Positions 36,040 through 44,024 of a DNA stretch of 64,000 nucleotides are shown piece by piece. Each line of letters opens with the position of its first letter. Within the stretch, counting starts at the first letter, position 1. Source of the stretch: Aureimonas sp. OT7. Its GTDB lineage: Bacteria > Pseudomonadota > Alphaproteobacteria > Rhizobiales > Rhizobiaceae. Under the pieces are notes generated by a model. It had not been told where the DNA came from, searched no databases, and saw only the letters and a program-made list of their open reading frames with translations. Where the stretch lies: contig NZ_CP062167.1 of NCBI RefSeq assembly GCF_014844055.1, positions 759,501 through 823,500 on the forward strand. The letters run 5' to 3'. The translations under genes and the position numbers were made by a program.

Positions 36040-36171
36040 CGCAAGAAGACGTGCCTCCCAAGGTAGAGACGGGCGGCGGACGGACGCGGTGGATGCGCCC
36101 GTCCGAACATCATGCAGACACCTGACTGCGTGGTGAAAAGCCTCCCCGCATGTCGCTCACCGCAGTCGTCT

Positions 36172-37071
36172 TCAAAGTCCAGCCGTCACGAGCGCATGGA
36201 CCACGGGGAAAGCTGTTCTCGCTCCATCGGCCGCCGCGAGTATCGCCTGTTGCACCGGCCCTGCCGCACAGTCCCCCGCCGCCGATAGACCGGGGACGGA
36301 GGTCTCGCCGCGCTCGTCCCGCCAGATGGCGCCGTCTTCGCGTAGACGCAGCCCGAGCCTGCCGACCAGGGGCGCCTGGCTCTGTACCGGCCGCACCCAC
36401 AGTGACCCCACCTGATGGTCGGACCCGTCTGCAAGTTCGACGCCCCGCAGCGAATGTCCGTCACCGCCGACGACCCTGGCGATGGCTCCGCCAACGAGAC
36501 GAATGCCGCGTTGACGAAGCGCGTCGTGCCGTTCAGCGCTCACGTCGCCGGGCCGTGCGAATACCGTCATATGATCGGTCCACCCGCGCAGGAACAAGAC
36601 GTAATCCAGAACCTCGGGCTGATCCGCGAGGACGCCCCAATGTCGATCACGATGTTCGTAGCCGTCGCAGTAGGGACAGGCATGAACACCCTTGCCCCAG
36701 TTCTCGCCCAGACCTTCGATGTCGGGGAGCGTGTCCACGAGGCCGAGGGCGAGGATAACCTTGCGGCTCGTGACCGTGTCATCCCCCATGACGACCTCGA
36801 ACCCCTGGCCGGTGCTGCGGATGTCGGCTACGACGTCGGCACGGCGCACGATGGTGGAATAGGCCGCCAGTTCGTCGTGACAGATGGCGCGGAAGTCCCC
36901 CGGCAAAATGCCGTCGCGCGACAGGAAACTGTGCATGGCGGGCGCGGCTGCATTGCGAGGGCTGCCGCCGTCGATAAGGATCGCGCGCCGGCGCGCCCGG
37001 CCGAGCACCAATGCGGCGGATAGGCCCGCGGGGCCGCCGCCGACAATGGCGACTTCGAAATCATTCTGCAT
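36172..37071 (-). CDS. Thioredoxin-reductase-like FAD/NAD(P) oxidoreductase with CPYC
   Basis: 299-aa flavoprotein. FAD-binding GGGPAG is at 11-16, the disulfide motif CPYC at 132-135 followed by DGYEH, and a second FAD strand GLSAAGDCA near 260. The layout is that of low-molecular-weight thioredoxin reductases and related dithiol oxidases. ATG 37071 is chosen because AGGAG lies seven bases upstream, overlapping the GST stop region; ATG 37086 is also possible. It forms an operon with the GST gene upstream, divergent from an Rrf2 regulator. Probably thiol redox or xenobiotic dithiol chemistry. Confidence 0.9.
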   Translation of the reverse strand: MQNDFEVAIVGGGPAGLSAALVLGRARRRAILIDGGSPRNAAAPAMHSFLSRDGILPGDFRAICHDELAAYSTIVRRADVVADIRSTGQGFEVVMGDDTVTSRKVILALGLVDTLPDIEGLGENWGKGVHACPYCDGYEHRDRHWGVLADQPEVLDYVLFLRGWTDHMTVFARPGDVSAERHDALRQRGIRLVGGAIARVVGGDGHSLRGVELADGSDHQVGSLWVRPVQSQAPLVGRLGLRLREDGAIWRDERGETSVPGLSAAGDCAAGPVQQAILAAADGARTAFPVVHALVTAGL

Positions 37072-37082
37072 GTCGCTGCTCC

Positions 37083-37766
37083 TCATACCGGCCAGCATCG
37101 GCTGTGCTGTGGCAGTCCATAGGCGCGCTCCAGGAACGCTGCCGGATAGGGAGGACAGCAGGCGCTCGGCCGTTCCTTGAAGCGCGTGTACCAGGCGCCG
37201 AGTCTCTCCAACTCTTGCGGCAGCGGCACGCCATATGCGCCTTCGGCGAATTCCAGCGTCGCCATGGCCACGCAGTCGGCCAGGCTGATCCTGTCGCCCC
37301 CCAGGAAAGGTCCGCCCGTCTCGCGGAGCAACAGATCAAGACGGTCGAGCTGCCGCCGATAGGAATGTGCCGCAAAGCGCGCCGCATCCTCACTCTGCTC
37401 CTCCGCGCCCGCAAAGACCGGGCTGCCCTTGTGGCACCAGATTCCCAGGTGCAGCGCCGCTTCGTCCGCCACACTCATCAGCTCGCGGGTGAGCGCCCGT
37501 TCTTCCGGCGTGTGGCCGATCATGTCGGGCTCGGGAAACCGCTCTTCGAGATATTCAAGGATCGCGATGGAAGACCGAATGCGGCAACCGCCTTCGGTTT
37601 CCAGAACCGGGACCGTGCCCAACGCGCTCAAGGCCTTGAGCCTTTTGCCCGATCCTTCATCCATCGCATCGAACGCAATGCGCTCGATGCCCTCCATCCC
37701 CTTCTCGGCAAGATAGATGCCTATCCGGCGCGGATAGAGTGCCCAGTCCAGTTCATAAAGCTTCAC
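37083..37766 (-). CDS. Glutathione S-transferase family protein
   Basis: 227 aa. The N-terminal thioredoxin-like domain (MKLYELDWALYPRRIGIYL, ALGTVPVLETEGG with the cis-Pro, then SIAILEYLEERFPEP) is followed by a helical C-terminal domain (GPFLGGDRISLADCVAMATL). The first gene of a two-gene operon with the TrxR-like flavoprotein; the shared region with the Rrf2 gene has an inverted repeat. Likely conjugation or reduction of an electrophile. Maleylacetoacetate isomerase-like variants share this shape. Confidence 0.9.
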   Translation of the reverse strand: MKLYELDWALYPRRIGIYLAEKGMEGIERIAFDAMDEGSGKRLKALSALGTVPVLETEGGCRIRSSIAILEYLEERFPEPDMIGHTPEERALTRELMSVADEAALHLGIWCHKGSPVFAGAEEQSEDAARFAAHSYRRQLDRLDLLLRETGGPFLGGDRISLADCVAMATLEFAEGAYGVPLPQELERLGAWYTRFKERPSACCPPYPAAFLERAYGLPQHSRCWPV

Positions 37767-37823
37767 CGTTGCTCTCCTTTACGCATCATCATAAGTTACG
37801 TGATGGCAGGGCGCAAGAGATAA

Positions 37824-37840
37824 GCAACATACGAAGTTGC
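37824..37840. promoter_or_regulatory. Inverted repeat, probable Rrf2 operator
   Basis: GCAAC and GTTGC separated by 7 nt, lying between the divergent GST and Rrf2 genes. Its place and AAC..GTT form fit operators of the Rrf2/YwnA type. Confidence 0.5.
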
Positions 37841-37879
37841 ATGATAACCTGAGCCGACCTATTTCGACGAGGCAAGCTG

Positions 37880-38323
37880 ATGAGACCTGACAGTCGCCTT
37901 TCCCGTATGCTGCACGTCCTTCTCCACATGGCCTGTGCGGAGGGCCCGCTCACGTCCGAGCAGATCGCCGCCATGCTCGGCACGAACGCCGTCGTCGTCC
38001 GCAGGACCTTGGCGGGGTTGCGGGACCAGGGCTATGTCCAGTCGGACAAGGGGCATGGCGGGGGCTGGCGCCTGGCCTGCGATCTGCGCCGCGTCTCGCT
38101 GCTGGATATCCACAAGGCAGTGGGCGGCCCGAACCTGTTCGCCATAGGCAATGCCTCCGACAATCCCGATTGCGCGGTTGAAAAGGCCGTCAACGGAGCG
38201 CTGACCGGAGCCCTCGAGGCGGCGGAAGCGATCTTGTTGAAGCGACTTGCGGACACGTCTCTGGCCGACCTTGCCGAAGACTTCGGCGCCATCTGTGGAA
38301 GCGATCGGAAAGCCACCGCCTGA
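37880..38323 (+). CDS. Rrf2-family transcriptional regulator
   Basis: 147 aa. The winged helix reads SRMLHVLLHMACAEGPLTSE, NAVVVRRTLAGLRDQGYV and GHGGGWRLA. The three-Cys iron-sulfur cluster motif of IscR/NsrR is absent; only C at NPDCAV and scattered cysteines remain, so it belongs to the YwnA-like cluster-free branch. Divergent from the GST-TrxR operon, which it likely represses. A thiol or electrophile signal would be consistent with the target genes. Confidence 0.88.
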   Translation: MRPDSRLSRMLHVLLHMACAEGPLTSEQIAAMLGTNAVVVRRTLAGLRDQGYVQSDKGHGGGWRLACDLRRVSLLDIHKAVGGPNLFAIGNASDNPDCAVEKAVNGALTGALEAAEAILLKRLADTSLADLAEDFGAICGSDRKATA

Positions 38324-38373
38324 GAGGCAGCCCTTCGGGGAAGAAGATGGATGTTCGCGACTGATGCCGGTAT

Positions 38374-38387
38374 CTATCGATCGATAG
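38374..38387. promoter_or_regulatory. 14-bp palindrome upstream of LysR gene
   Basis: CTATCGATCGATAG is a perfect palindrome 26 bp before the LysR start at 38413. A possible autoregulatory site. Confidence 0.3.
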
Positions 38388-38412
38388 GCTGTTCGGTTAG
38401 TTGTGCTGAACA

Positions 38413-39300
38413 ATGAAGATCGACTTGAACCTCCTGCCCTTGTTCCTCGCCGTTGCGGAGGAGCGCAACTTTCGCGCCGCGTCCGATCGCCTGGGCGTGA
38501 CGCGCTCGGCCGTCAGCCAGGGAATACGCCGTCTCGAGGACGCCTTCGGCACGGCGCTCCTGATGCGAACCACACGTTCCGTGCACCTGACCGAGGCCGG
38601 CGAACGCCTGCGCGATGCGTTGACGCGGCCCTTCTCGGACATCGCGTCGGCGCTCGAAGGCGTGGCGGAAGAAAACGAACCGCGTGGGCTCCTACGCATC
38701 GCCGCGACTTCGATCGCCGAACGGTTCCTGTCCGGCTCGCTGCTCGCCTCGTTCGCAGCGGCCAACCCGGGTGTGACGATCGACGTCACGGTCACGGACG
38801 AGGAGTTCGACATCGTCGCCGCCGGCTTCGACGCAGGCGTCCGGCTTGGCGAGGTGATCGAGCAGGACATGATCGCTGTTCCCCTCGGCGGCGACCAGCG
38901 CGAGATGGTGGTCGCAGCTCCGGCCTATCTGGCCGCCCACGGCGCTCCGGCGCACCCGCGCGACCTCGTCCATCACCGCTGCATCGGCTGGCGCCCGGCG
39001 TCGAATGTCGCGCCCTACCGATGGGAATTCGAGGAGAACGACATCCCCTTCGACGTGGCGGTCGAGCCCCAGATCACCACCAACGACCTGCGCCTGATGC
39101 TACGCACCGCGCTTGCGGGAGGCGGCGTCACCTTCGCGTTGGAGGAAACCTTCCGGTCGTTCGTGGAGAGCGGTGAACTCGTGCCCCTGCTGGATGATTT
39201 CCTGCCGCCATTCCCCGGCTTCTTTCTCTACTTCCCCCAGCGTCGCAACATGGCGCCTAAAATGCGCGCCCTGATCGAGCATGTCAGACAGTGGAGGTAA
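38413..39300 (+). CDS. LysR-family transcriptional regulator
   Basis: 295 aa. HTH segment FLAVAEERNFRAASDRLG, TRSAVSQGIRRLED and MRTTRSVHLTEAG, then the periplasmic-binding-protein-like effector domain with APAYLAAHG. Follows the Rrf2 gene on the same strand after 90 bp and converges with the small membrane gene. Unlike most regulators here it has no divergent partner; the GST/VOC operon at 39.4-40.7 kb is a possible target. Confidence 0.9.
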   Translation: MKIDLNLLPLFLAVAEERNFRAASDRLGVTRSAVSQGIRRLEDAFGTALLMRTTRSVHLTEAGERLRDALTRPFSDIASALEGVAEENEPRGLLRIAATSIAERFLSGSLLASFAAANPGVTIDVTVTDEEFDIVAAGFDAGVRLGEVIEQDMIAVPLGGDQREMVVAAPAYLAAHGAPAHPRDLVHHRCIGWRPASNVAPYRWEFEENDIPFDVAVEPQITTNDLRLMLRTALAGGGVTFALEETFRSFVESGELVPLLDDFLPPFPGFFLYFPQRRNMAPKMRALIEHVRQWR

Positions 39301-39392
39301 GGGAGGCCCGTCGTGATGGAGCGCCCATCGCGGGTCAGGACCCAAATCAGACGGAGCAGGCATTCGCTGGTCAAGGGACCGGCGTGACGGAT

Positions 39393-39632
39393 TTACTCGT
39401 CGGGCACGGCGACCGGACGAAGCAGACGGTGGATGCCGGGTATGATGGCGAACACCATTGCGGCGACGATCACCGGAACGATGACCAGATGGCGTTGCCA
39501 CAAGTCCCATTCCGGCGTGACCGCCTGCATCAGATACGACAGCCCGGTCACCAGCGGGTACACGGCGCCGAACACCAGGATGCAGAAGGCCAGACGGCCC
39601 GTTCGGTATCGGCGTAACATGGCGGCACCCAT
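39393..39632 (-). CDS. Small two-helix membrane protein
   Basis: 79 aa with two predicted membrane helices (LAFCILVFGAVYPLVTGLSY and LVIVPVIVAAMVFAIIPGI) separated by a short loop with PEWDLWQR. The ATG follows directly on the TGA of the GST gene, so it is translationally coupled. Looks like a DUF2798-like protein; function unknown. Confidence 0.7.
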   Translation of the reverse strand: MGAAMLRRYRTGRLAFCILVFGAVYPLVTGLSYLMQAVTPEWDLWQRHLVIVPVIVAAMVFAIIPGIHRLLRPVAVPDE

Positions 39633-40244
39633 TCAGTAGTCCGCGCTTGGCCGGTCACGAAAGCGCTTGTACCAGCTGTCCAGCCGCGGATGATCGTTGC
39701 CGAAGGCAAGGTCGAACCGCTCGCGCGCCGTCTGGAAGATCGGGAAGGCGGTGAAGTCGGCGATCGTCGGCGTCGGGCCGGCAATGAACGCGTGCTCGCC
39801 GATCTCCTTCTCCAGCACGTCCAGCAGCTCGGTGATGTAGCGGAAAATTCGGTCGGCGGCATCGCGCGACGGCGCAGGCTCCTTGCCGGGGAACGCGTCG
39901 GTCTGGTTCCACAGCCACAGCTGGCCGCGCGCCACGAGGTCGGCGGAAAGACGCTCGAGCGAGCGCACCCGGGCGCGCGAGGCCGCATCAGCGCCGATCA
40001 TCGGGCGCTCGGGATGCAGTTCCTCGAGATACTCGACGATCGCCGCCGAGTCCGTAATCGCGAGACCGGCATCGGTCACCAGGGTCGGCGCGCGGCCGGA
40101 TGGATTGATGGCGCGGTACTTCTCGGAGCGGTGCTCCTTGTTCTCATAGTCGAGTTCGTAGCGCGGGACATCGATGCCTTTCTCGGACAGGTAGATGATC
40201 ACGCGGCGCGGGTTGGTGCCCTTGCGGAATTGGTAGAGTAGCAT
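39633..40244 (-). CDS. Glutathione S-transferase family protein
   Basis: 203 aa. N-terminal domain MLLYQFRKGTNPRRVIIYL, NPSGRAPTLVTD and DSAAIVEYLEE, then the alpha domain with GPTPTIADFTAF (the conserved N-capping box Asp). The second gene of the operon VOC (40262-40669) then GST then a small membrane protein. It differs strongly from the GST at 37.1 kb, so this is not a recent duplication. Substrate unknown. Confidence 0.9.
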   Translation of the reverse strand: MLLYQFRKGTNPRRVIIYLSEKGIDVPRYELDYENKEHRSEKYRAINPSGRAPTLVTDAGLAITDSAAIVEYLEELHPERPMIGADAASRARVRSLERLSADLVARGQLWLWNQTDAFPGKEPAPSRDAADRIFRYITELLDVLEKEIGEHAFIAGPTPTIADFTAFPIFQTARERFDLAFGNDHPRLDSWYKRFRDRPSADY

Positions 40245-40261
40245 GGCGTCTGTCCTCCGGG

Positions 40262-40669
40262 TCAGATCTGCGAGGCTGGCGTGCCGGCGCGCAGCGGTGC
40301 GAAGATGTGCTGCTCGGCCAGCTCAGGAGTCCACTGGACGTACTCGACCACGCTGCCGTCGACGTGCTTCATGTACATCATGCGGCCGGTGGGCACGTCC
40401 TCGATGTCGCGCAGCACCGTAGAACCCAGCGCCAGAAGCCTGGCTTTCGCGTCGTCGATGTCCTCCACGATCCAGGGGCCGAGGCTGCCGCGGATCGGCT
40501 CCAGCGCCTCCTCCGTTCCGCCGACGGCGAGCACGTCGCCGATTCCGACGAGCGTCCAGGGATCGAAGTCGAGCCTGAAATGCGGCTCGGTGCCATGGAC
40601 CGCCTTGAGCGTGGCGACGGTCGCGTCGAGGTCCGTCGTGAAGATACGGGTGTAGGTCTTGAGGATCAT
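40262..40669 (-). CDS. VOC-superfamily (glyoxalase/bleomycin resistance-like) protein
   Basis: 135-aa single-module VOC protein with paired beta-alpha-beta units: ILKTYTRIFTTDLDATVATL at the start, then GPWIVEDIDDAKARLLALG and HVDGSVVEYVQWTPE. The final E in VVEYVQ is at a usual metal-ligand position. It lies 17 bp upstream of the GST gene and 23 bp after the alpha/beta hydrolase gene stop, all on the minus strand, suggesting a four-gene operon from 41601 to 39393. Confidence 0.85.
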   Translation of the reverse strand: MILKTYTRIFTTDLDATVATLKAVHGTEPHFRLDFDPWTLVGIGDVLAVGGTEEALEPIRGSLGPWIVEDIDDAKARLLALGSTVLRDIEDVPTGRMMYMKHVDGSVVEYVQWTPELAEQHIFAPLRAGTPASQI

Positions 40670-40692
40670 GAGCTTGCCTTTCTGCTGGGAGG

Positions 40693-41601
40693 TTAGAGCC
40701 GGGAGAAGGCTGCCAGTTCGCGATTGAAGCGTGCAGCATCCTCGTAGAAGGGTGAGTGACCGGCTTCCGGATAGATCGAGAGGTTCGATCTGGGGTTCAC
40801 GATGAGCATGCGACGCGACATGCCGGGGCGCACGAGGGCGTCGCGGGCGCCATGGCTCAGCAGGATGCGGGGCACGCGCGCATAGCCTTCGTCCAGCCCG
40901 TTGGCCTCGATCGACCCCAAGCCAAGGTGAACGGCCCGAGGGACCATGCCGTTATAGGCGAGCATGCGATCGAGGTCGGTCTTGGGCGGAAGCTTGGCGA
41001 AGCACAGTGAGAGGAAGCGGGCGATCGCTTCGGACCGAACGTCGAGGTCCGGCGAGGCGAGACGGGCGCCCCAATGGCCGGACTCCTCGGTGCGGAACTG
41101 TGGGTCGAACGACGTGACCGCATCGACCAGATTGACGCCAGCTACTGCGCCCGTACCGTGGCGGCGCAGATAATGCCCGATCACCAGGCCGCCGAACGAC
41201 CAGCCTACAAGGATGGCGCCTCGCGAACCAGTCTGCTCGATCACGGCGGCCAGGTCATCGGCCCAGCGGGCGCCGTCGGCATAGGCTTCAGGTTGAGTCG
41301 GCTTATCGGAGTCTCCGTGCCCTCGCAGGTCGAAGGTGATCAGGCGGTGGTGCGCGAGCTCTGCGACCAGCTGGCGATCCCAGCACAGTCGGCTTTGGCT
41401 GAGACCGTGAACGAAGATGATCGGCGGCGCGGCCGCATCGCCGTAGCTCATGGCGGACAAGGCCAGGCCATCCCTCGTTCGGATGGAGACAGGCTGGCCG
41501 ACCGGCTGGGCGGGGTCTGTGGCCATGGCTGTGGCCGGCATCAGCGTGCCCATGGCCGCGACGGTCAGTGAGCCTGCTAAAATTTCCCGTCTGGTCGCCA
41601 T
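40693..41601 (-). CDS. Secreted alpha/beta hydrolase
   Basis: 302-aa hydrolase. The N-terminus (ATRREILAGSLTVAAM, cleavage near ATAMA) is a twin-arginine-like signal, so export to the periplasm is likely. The core has IIFVHGLSQS (oxyanion), DLRGHGDSD, nucleophile GWSFGG with Ser135, Asp in HGARDALV and His in EAGHSPF. It is of the haloperoxidase/esterase-like type. Divergent from a TetR gene, with a direct repeat between. Confidence 0.9.
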   Translation of the reverse strand: MATRREILAGSLTVAAMGTLMPATAMATDPAQPVGQPVSIRTRDGLALSAMSYGDAAAPPIIFVHGLSQSRLCWDRQLVAELAHHRLITFDLRGHGDSDKPTQPEAYADGARWADDLAAVIEQTGSRGAILVGWSFGGLVIGHYLRRHGTGAVAGVNLVDAVTSFDPQFRTEESGHWGARLASPDLDVRSEAIARFLSLCFAKLPPKTDLDRMLAYNGMVPRAVHLGLGSIEANGLDEGYARVPRILLSHGARDALVRPGMSRRMLIVNPRSNLSIYPEAGHSPFYEDAARFNRELAAFSRL

Positions 41602-41620
41602 GTCTCCGGCCCTTGTGTTG

Positions 41621-41678
41621 TTTAGTGGTCGCTATATATGCGATGAGCGAACTCAGGCAAGGGTCATTTTTAGTGGTC
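41621..41678. promoter_or_regulatory. Direct repeat TTTAGTGGTC, probable TetR operators
   Basis: TTTAGTGGTC occurs at 41621-41630 and 41669-41678, 48 bp apart, in the space shared by the hydrolase and TetR genes. The second copy overlaps the proposed GTG start of the regulator, as expected for autorepression. Each is part of an imperfect palindrome. Confidence 0.5.
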
Positions 41679-42320
41679 AGTAAAAAAGGTAAGGGAGGTG
41701 CTGGCGGTCGACCGGCCAGCTTCGAACGGGAAGCGGCGGTGCGTACGGCGTTGGACCTGTTCCGGGCTCGCGGTTATGAGGGTGTGTCGATCGCCGACCT
41801 TACGGCCGCGATCGGCGTGGCCCCCCCGAGCCTCTACCATGCGTTCGGCAGCAAGGCCGGCCTGTTCGAGGAAGCGGTGGCGCTCTACGAGCGCGGTGAG
41901 GCCGGCCTCGACCTGGACAAGCTGGCGGATGCGACGACGCTCGCGGAATGGGCTCGCGGCCTGCTGGAAGCAGGCGCGGAGAATGTCACGAAGAGCAACA
42001 GGGGGTGTCTGATCTCGAGCGGCATGATCGTGTCCCACCCCGACAATCGGGCGGTTTCAGAGAGGCTGGCCGACCGCCGGGCGACCTTCCGACGGGCGAT
42101 CGGAGAGCATCTGCTCCGCTGGCTGCCGGCGTCGGATGCCCATGATCTCGCCCGCTATCTCGCTACGGTTCTGCAGGGCCTCTCGATACAGGCGCGGGAC
42201 GGCGCGACGATGGAGGAACTTCGTCCCACCATCGATCTGGCGCTCTTGGCTGTAGAACAAAAGGCGGTAGATCTGAAGGCAAGTACGGCCGTTGGCATGG
42301 ACCCATTGATCACGACTTAG
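41673..42320 (+). CDS. TetR-family transcriptional regulator
   Basis: The N-terminal HTH reads REAAVRTALDLFRARGYEGV, ADLTAAIGVAPPSLYHAFG and SKAGLFEEA; the C-terminal domain is of the TetR_C type found in aldehyde or oxidoreductase-linked regulators. The start is uncertain: GTG 41673 has AAGGG upstream, while ATG 41643 has no ribosome site. Divergent from the secreted hydrolase, which it probably represses with the VOC/GST genes. Its stop is 1 bp from the stop of the convergent TetR gene. Confidence 0.88.
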   Translation: MVSKKGKGGAGGRPASFEREAAVRTALDLFRARGYEGVSIADLTAAIGVAPPSLYHAFGSKAGLFEEAVALYERGEAGLDLDKLADATTLAEWARGLLEAGAENVTKSNRGCLISSGMIVSHPDNRAVSERLADRRATFRRAIGEHLLRWLPASDAHDLARYLATVLQGLSIQARDGATMEELRPTIDLALLAVEQKAVDLKASTAVGMDPLITT

Positions 42321-42321
42321 C

Positions 42322-42918
42322 TCAGCGCGTCGCCGGCTGCGACGTGAGAAGTAGTCCGTCCAGAAAGACGTCCAGCAGCGCTATGACACGGGCTTGCCAG
42401 CCCGGCTCGTCGAATTCGTAGCAAAGCGCGACCAATACGCGCAGCAGTTCCTGCGCGGTGATCGTGCTCCGCGACCGTCCCTCCCGCAAGGCATCACGCA
42501 GCAGATCCTCCACGCTACTGGTGAGGCGGTCGCTGGTATAGGTTGCGAGATCGGCCGGCATCCGCGCCGACCAGCTTAGCGCTTCGGCCATTCCTTTTTT
42601 GGTGGCGACGAAGTCGACCGTGGCGCGCAGCCACTTGCGCAGGGCAGCGGGAGCATCATCGGTGCGGTCCGCCGTGCCCGCCAGTGAGACCAGCTCTTCT
42701 ACTTCCTTTCGGTATACCGCCCCCGCCAGTGCCTCGCGCGAGGCGAAGTGGCGATAGAGCGTCCCGATGCCGACCCCCGCACGCTTGGCGACGGCTTCGA
42801 GGCTCACCGTCCGCTCACCGGCGCGAAACATCACGCCGGCCACTTCGATGATGCGCTCACGATTGGCGGCGGCATCCGACCGAGGCGCCCTGTCTGATTT
42901 CTTTGCCTGGAGCCCCAC
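42322..42918 (-). CDS. TetR-family transcriptional regulator
   Basis: 198 aa from GTG 42918. HTH: ERIIEVAGVMFRAGERTVSL, AVAKRAGVGIGTLYRHFAS and REALAGAVY; C-terminal ligand domain of ~130 residues. Divergent from the alpha/beta hydrolase at 43006 with a CGGAGG-CCTCCG palindrome between, most likely its operator. Confidence 0.9.
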   Translation of the reverse strand: MGLQAKKSDRAPRSDAAANRERIIEVAGVMFRAGERTVSLEAVAKRAGVGIGTLYRHFASREALAGAVYRKEVEELVSLAGTADRTDDAPAALRKWLRATVDFVATKKGMAEALSWSARMPADLATYTSDRLTSSVEDLLRDALREGRSRSTITAQELLRVLVALCYEFDEPGWQARVIALLDVFLDGLLLTSQPATR

Positions 42919-42936
42919 GCCTGTCCCTTCAATAAC

Positions 42937-42950
42937 CGGAGGTGCCTCCG
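42937..42950. promoter_or_regulatory. CGGAGG-TG-CCTCCG palindrome, probable TetR operator
   Basis: Perfect 6-bp half-sites with a 2-nt spacer, 19 bp before the TetR GTG and 56 bp before the divergent hydrolase ATG. GC-rich palindromes of this form are common TetR sites. Confidence 0.55.
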
Positions 42951-43005
42951 TATATAGTTCTCAGAGACGGTATGGATACCCTGAACAGCGTCAAGAAGGC
43001 GACAT

Positions 43006-43956
43006 ATGACACAGACAGATCACCGCACGAAGGCAATGGGCGAGGAGCAGATCGAGAAGGTCCTGAAGGGTATTGCCGACGCCTTCAAAAGCCAGCTCCG
43101 TGCGCCCATCCTGCGCACGCCCGCCGACGTTGGGCTCACCTTCGAGGAGGTGACGTTTCCTGCCCTGGACGGAGTGCCGCTGGAGGCCTGGTTCATCCCC
43201 CGCGAAGGCTCGGACAAGTTGGTGATCGTCAACCATCCGCGCGGTTTCAACCGCTACGGCCAGCCGGCGCATCTGGAGCCGTGGAAGTCGATGCTTGCGC
43301 CGGCTGGCAACGACATCGAGGTGGACTTCACCCTCGATTATCGAATTCTGCACGATGCCGGCTACAATATCCTCACCTACGATCTACGCCACCACGGTCT
43401 TAGCGGGATCGGCAACGGCATCGTCACGAGCGGCCGGTTCGAGGCTCGGGACGTGGTCGGGGCTCAACGCTACGTCCGCTCTCGCGCGGACCTCAACAGC
43501 ATGACGATCGGGCTGTTCAGCCGGTGCCTCGGCTGCAACTCGACGATGTTTGCGCTGTCTTCCTATCCCGAGGAGTTTGAAGGCGTACGCTGCCTCGTCG
43601 GCGCGCAGCCGCTGTCACCGCAATACTATTACGAGGGTCAGCTGGCGCTGTCCGGGGTGCCCGCCGACCGGATAGCGGAACTCGACAGGCTGATAAAGAT
43701 GGCGACAAGCTTCAGCTTCGATCAACTTTCGCCGCGTGAGGCTGCCAAGGACGTCAGGCTGCCCACCTTCATCTACCAGGTGCATGACGACTCGATGAGC
43801 AAGCCGATCGACGTGCAGACCGTCTTCGACAACATCGCGGCCGACGAGAAGGAATTGTTCTGGATCGAGGGAACGACGCGTCGCTGGGACGGCTACGGCT
43901 ATTTCTCGCGCAATCCTGCGCCGATGCTAGCGTGGCTGGATCGATACATGAGCTGA
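43006..43956 (+). CDS. Alpha/beta hydrolase-fold protein with Cys nucleophile position
   Basis: 316 aa. The fold is visible from KLVIVNHPRG, YNILTYDLRHHG and RYVRSRADL. The nucleophile elbow reads FSRCLG with Cys174 where Ser normally sits. Asp261/262 (YQVHDDS) fits the acid. At the histidine position the sequence is GTTRRWDGY, without His. A close paralogue at 52286 has the same substitutions. Divergent from a TetR gene. Either a dienelactone-hydrolase-like Cys enzyme using another base, or a non-hydrolytic member. Confidence 0.85.
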   Translation: MTQTDHRTKAMGEEQIEKVLKGIADAFKSQLRAPILRTPADVGLTFEEVTFPALDGVPLEAWFIPREGSDKLVIVNHPRGFNRYGQPAHLEPWKSMLAPAGNDIEVDFTLDYRILHDAGYNILTYDLRHHGLSGIGNGIVTSGRFEARDVVGAQRYVRSRADLNSMTIGLFSRCLGCNSTMFALSSYPEEFEGVRCLVGAQPLSPQYYYEGQLALSGVPADRIAELDRLIKMATSFSFDQLSPREAAKDVRLPTFIYQVHDDSMSKPIDVQTVFDNIAADEKELFWIEGTTRRWDGYGYFSRNPAPMLAWLDRYMS

Positions 43957-44024
43957 AGTCATACCGCCCCGAGAACCTCGGCGTGTGAGGACTATGATGC
44001 CGGCCTGCGAACTGCGCACCTACG

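Noticed and set aside
41568..41672. N-terminal extension of the TetR gene from 41568 or 41643
   Set aside because: The added residues are hydrophobic and unlike TetR N-termini, overlap the divergent gene and the repeat, and have no ribosome site.
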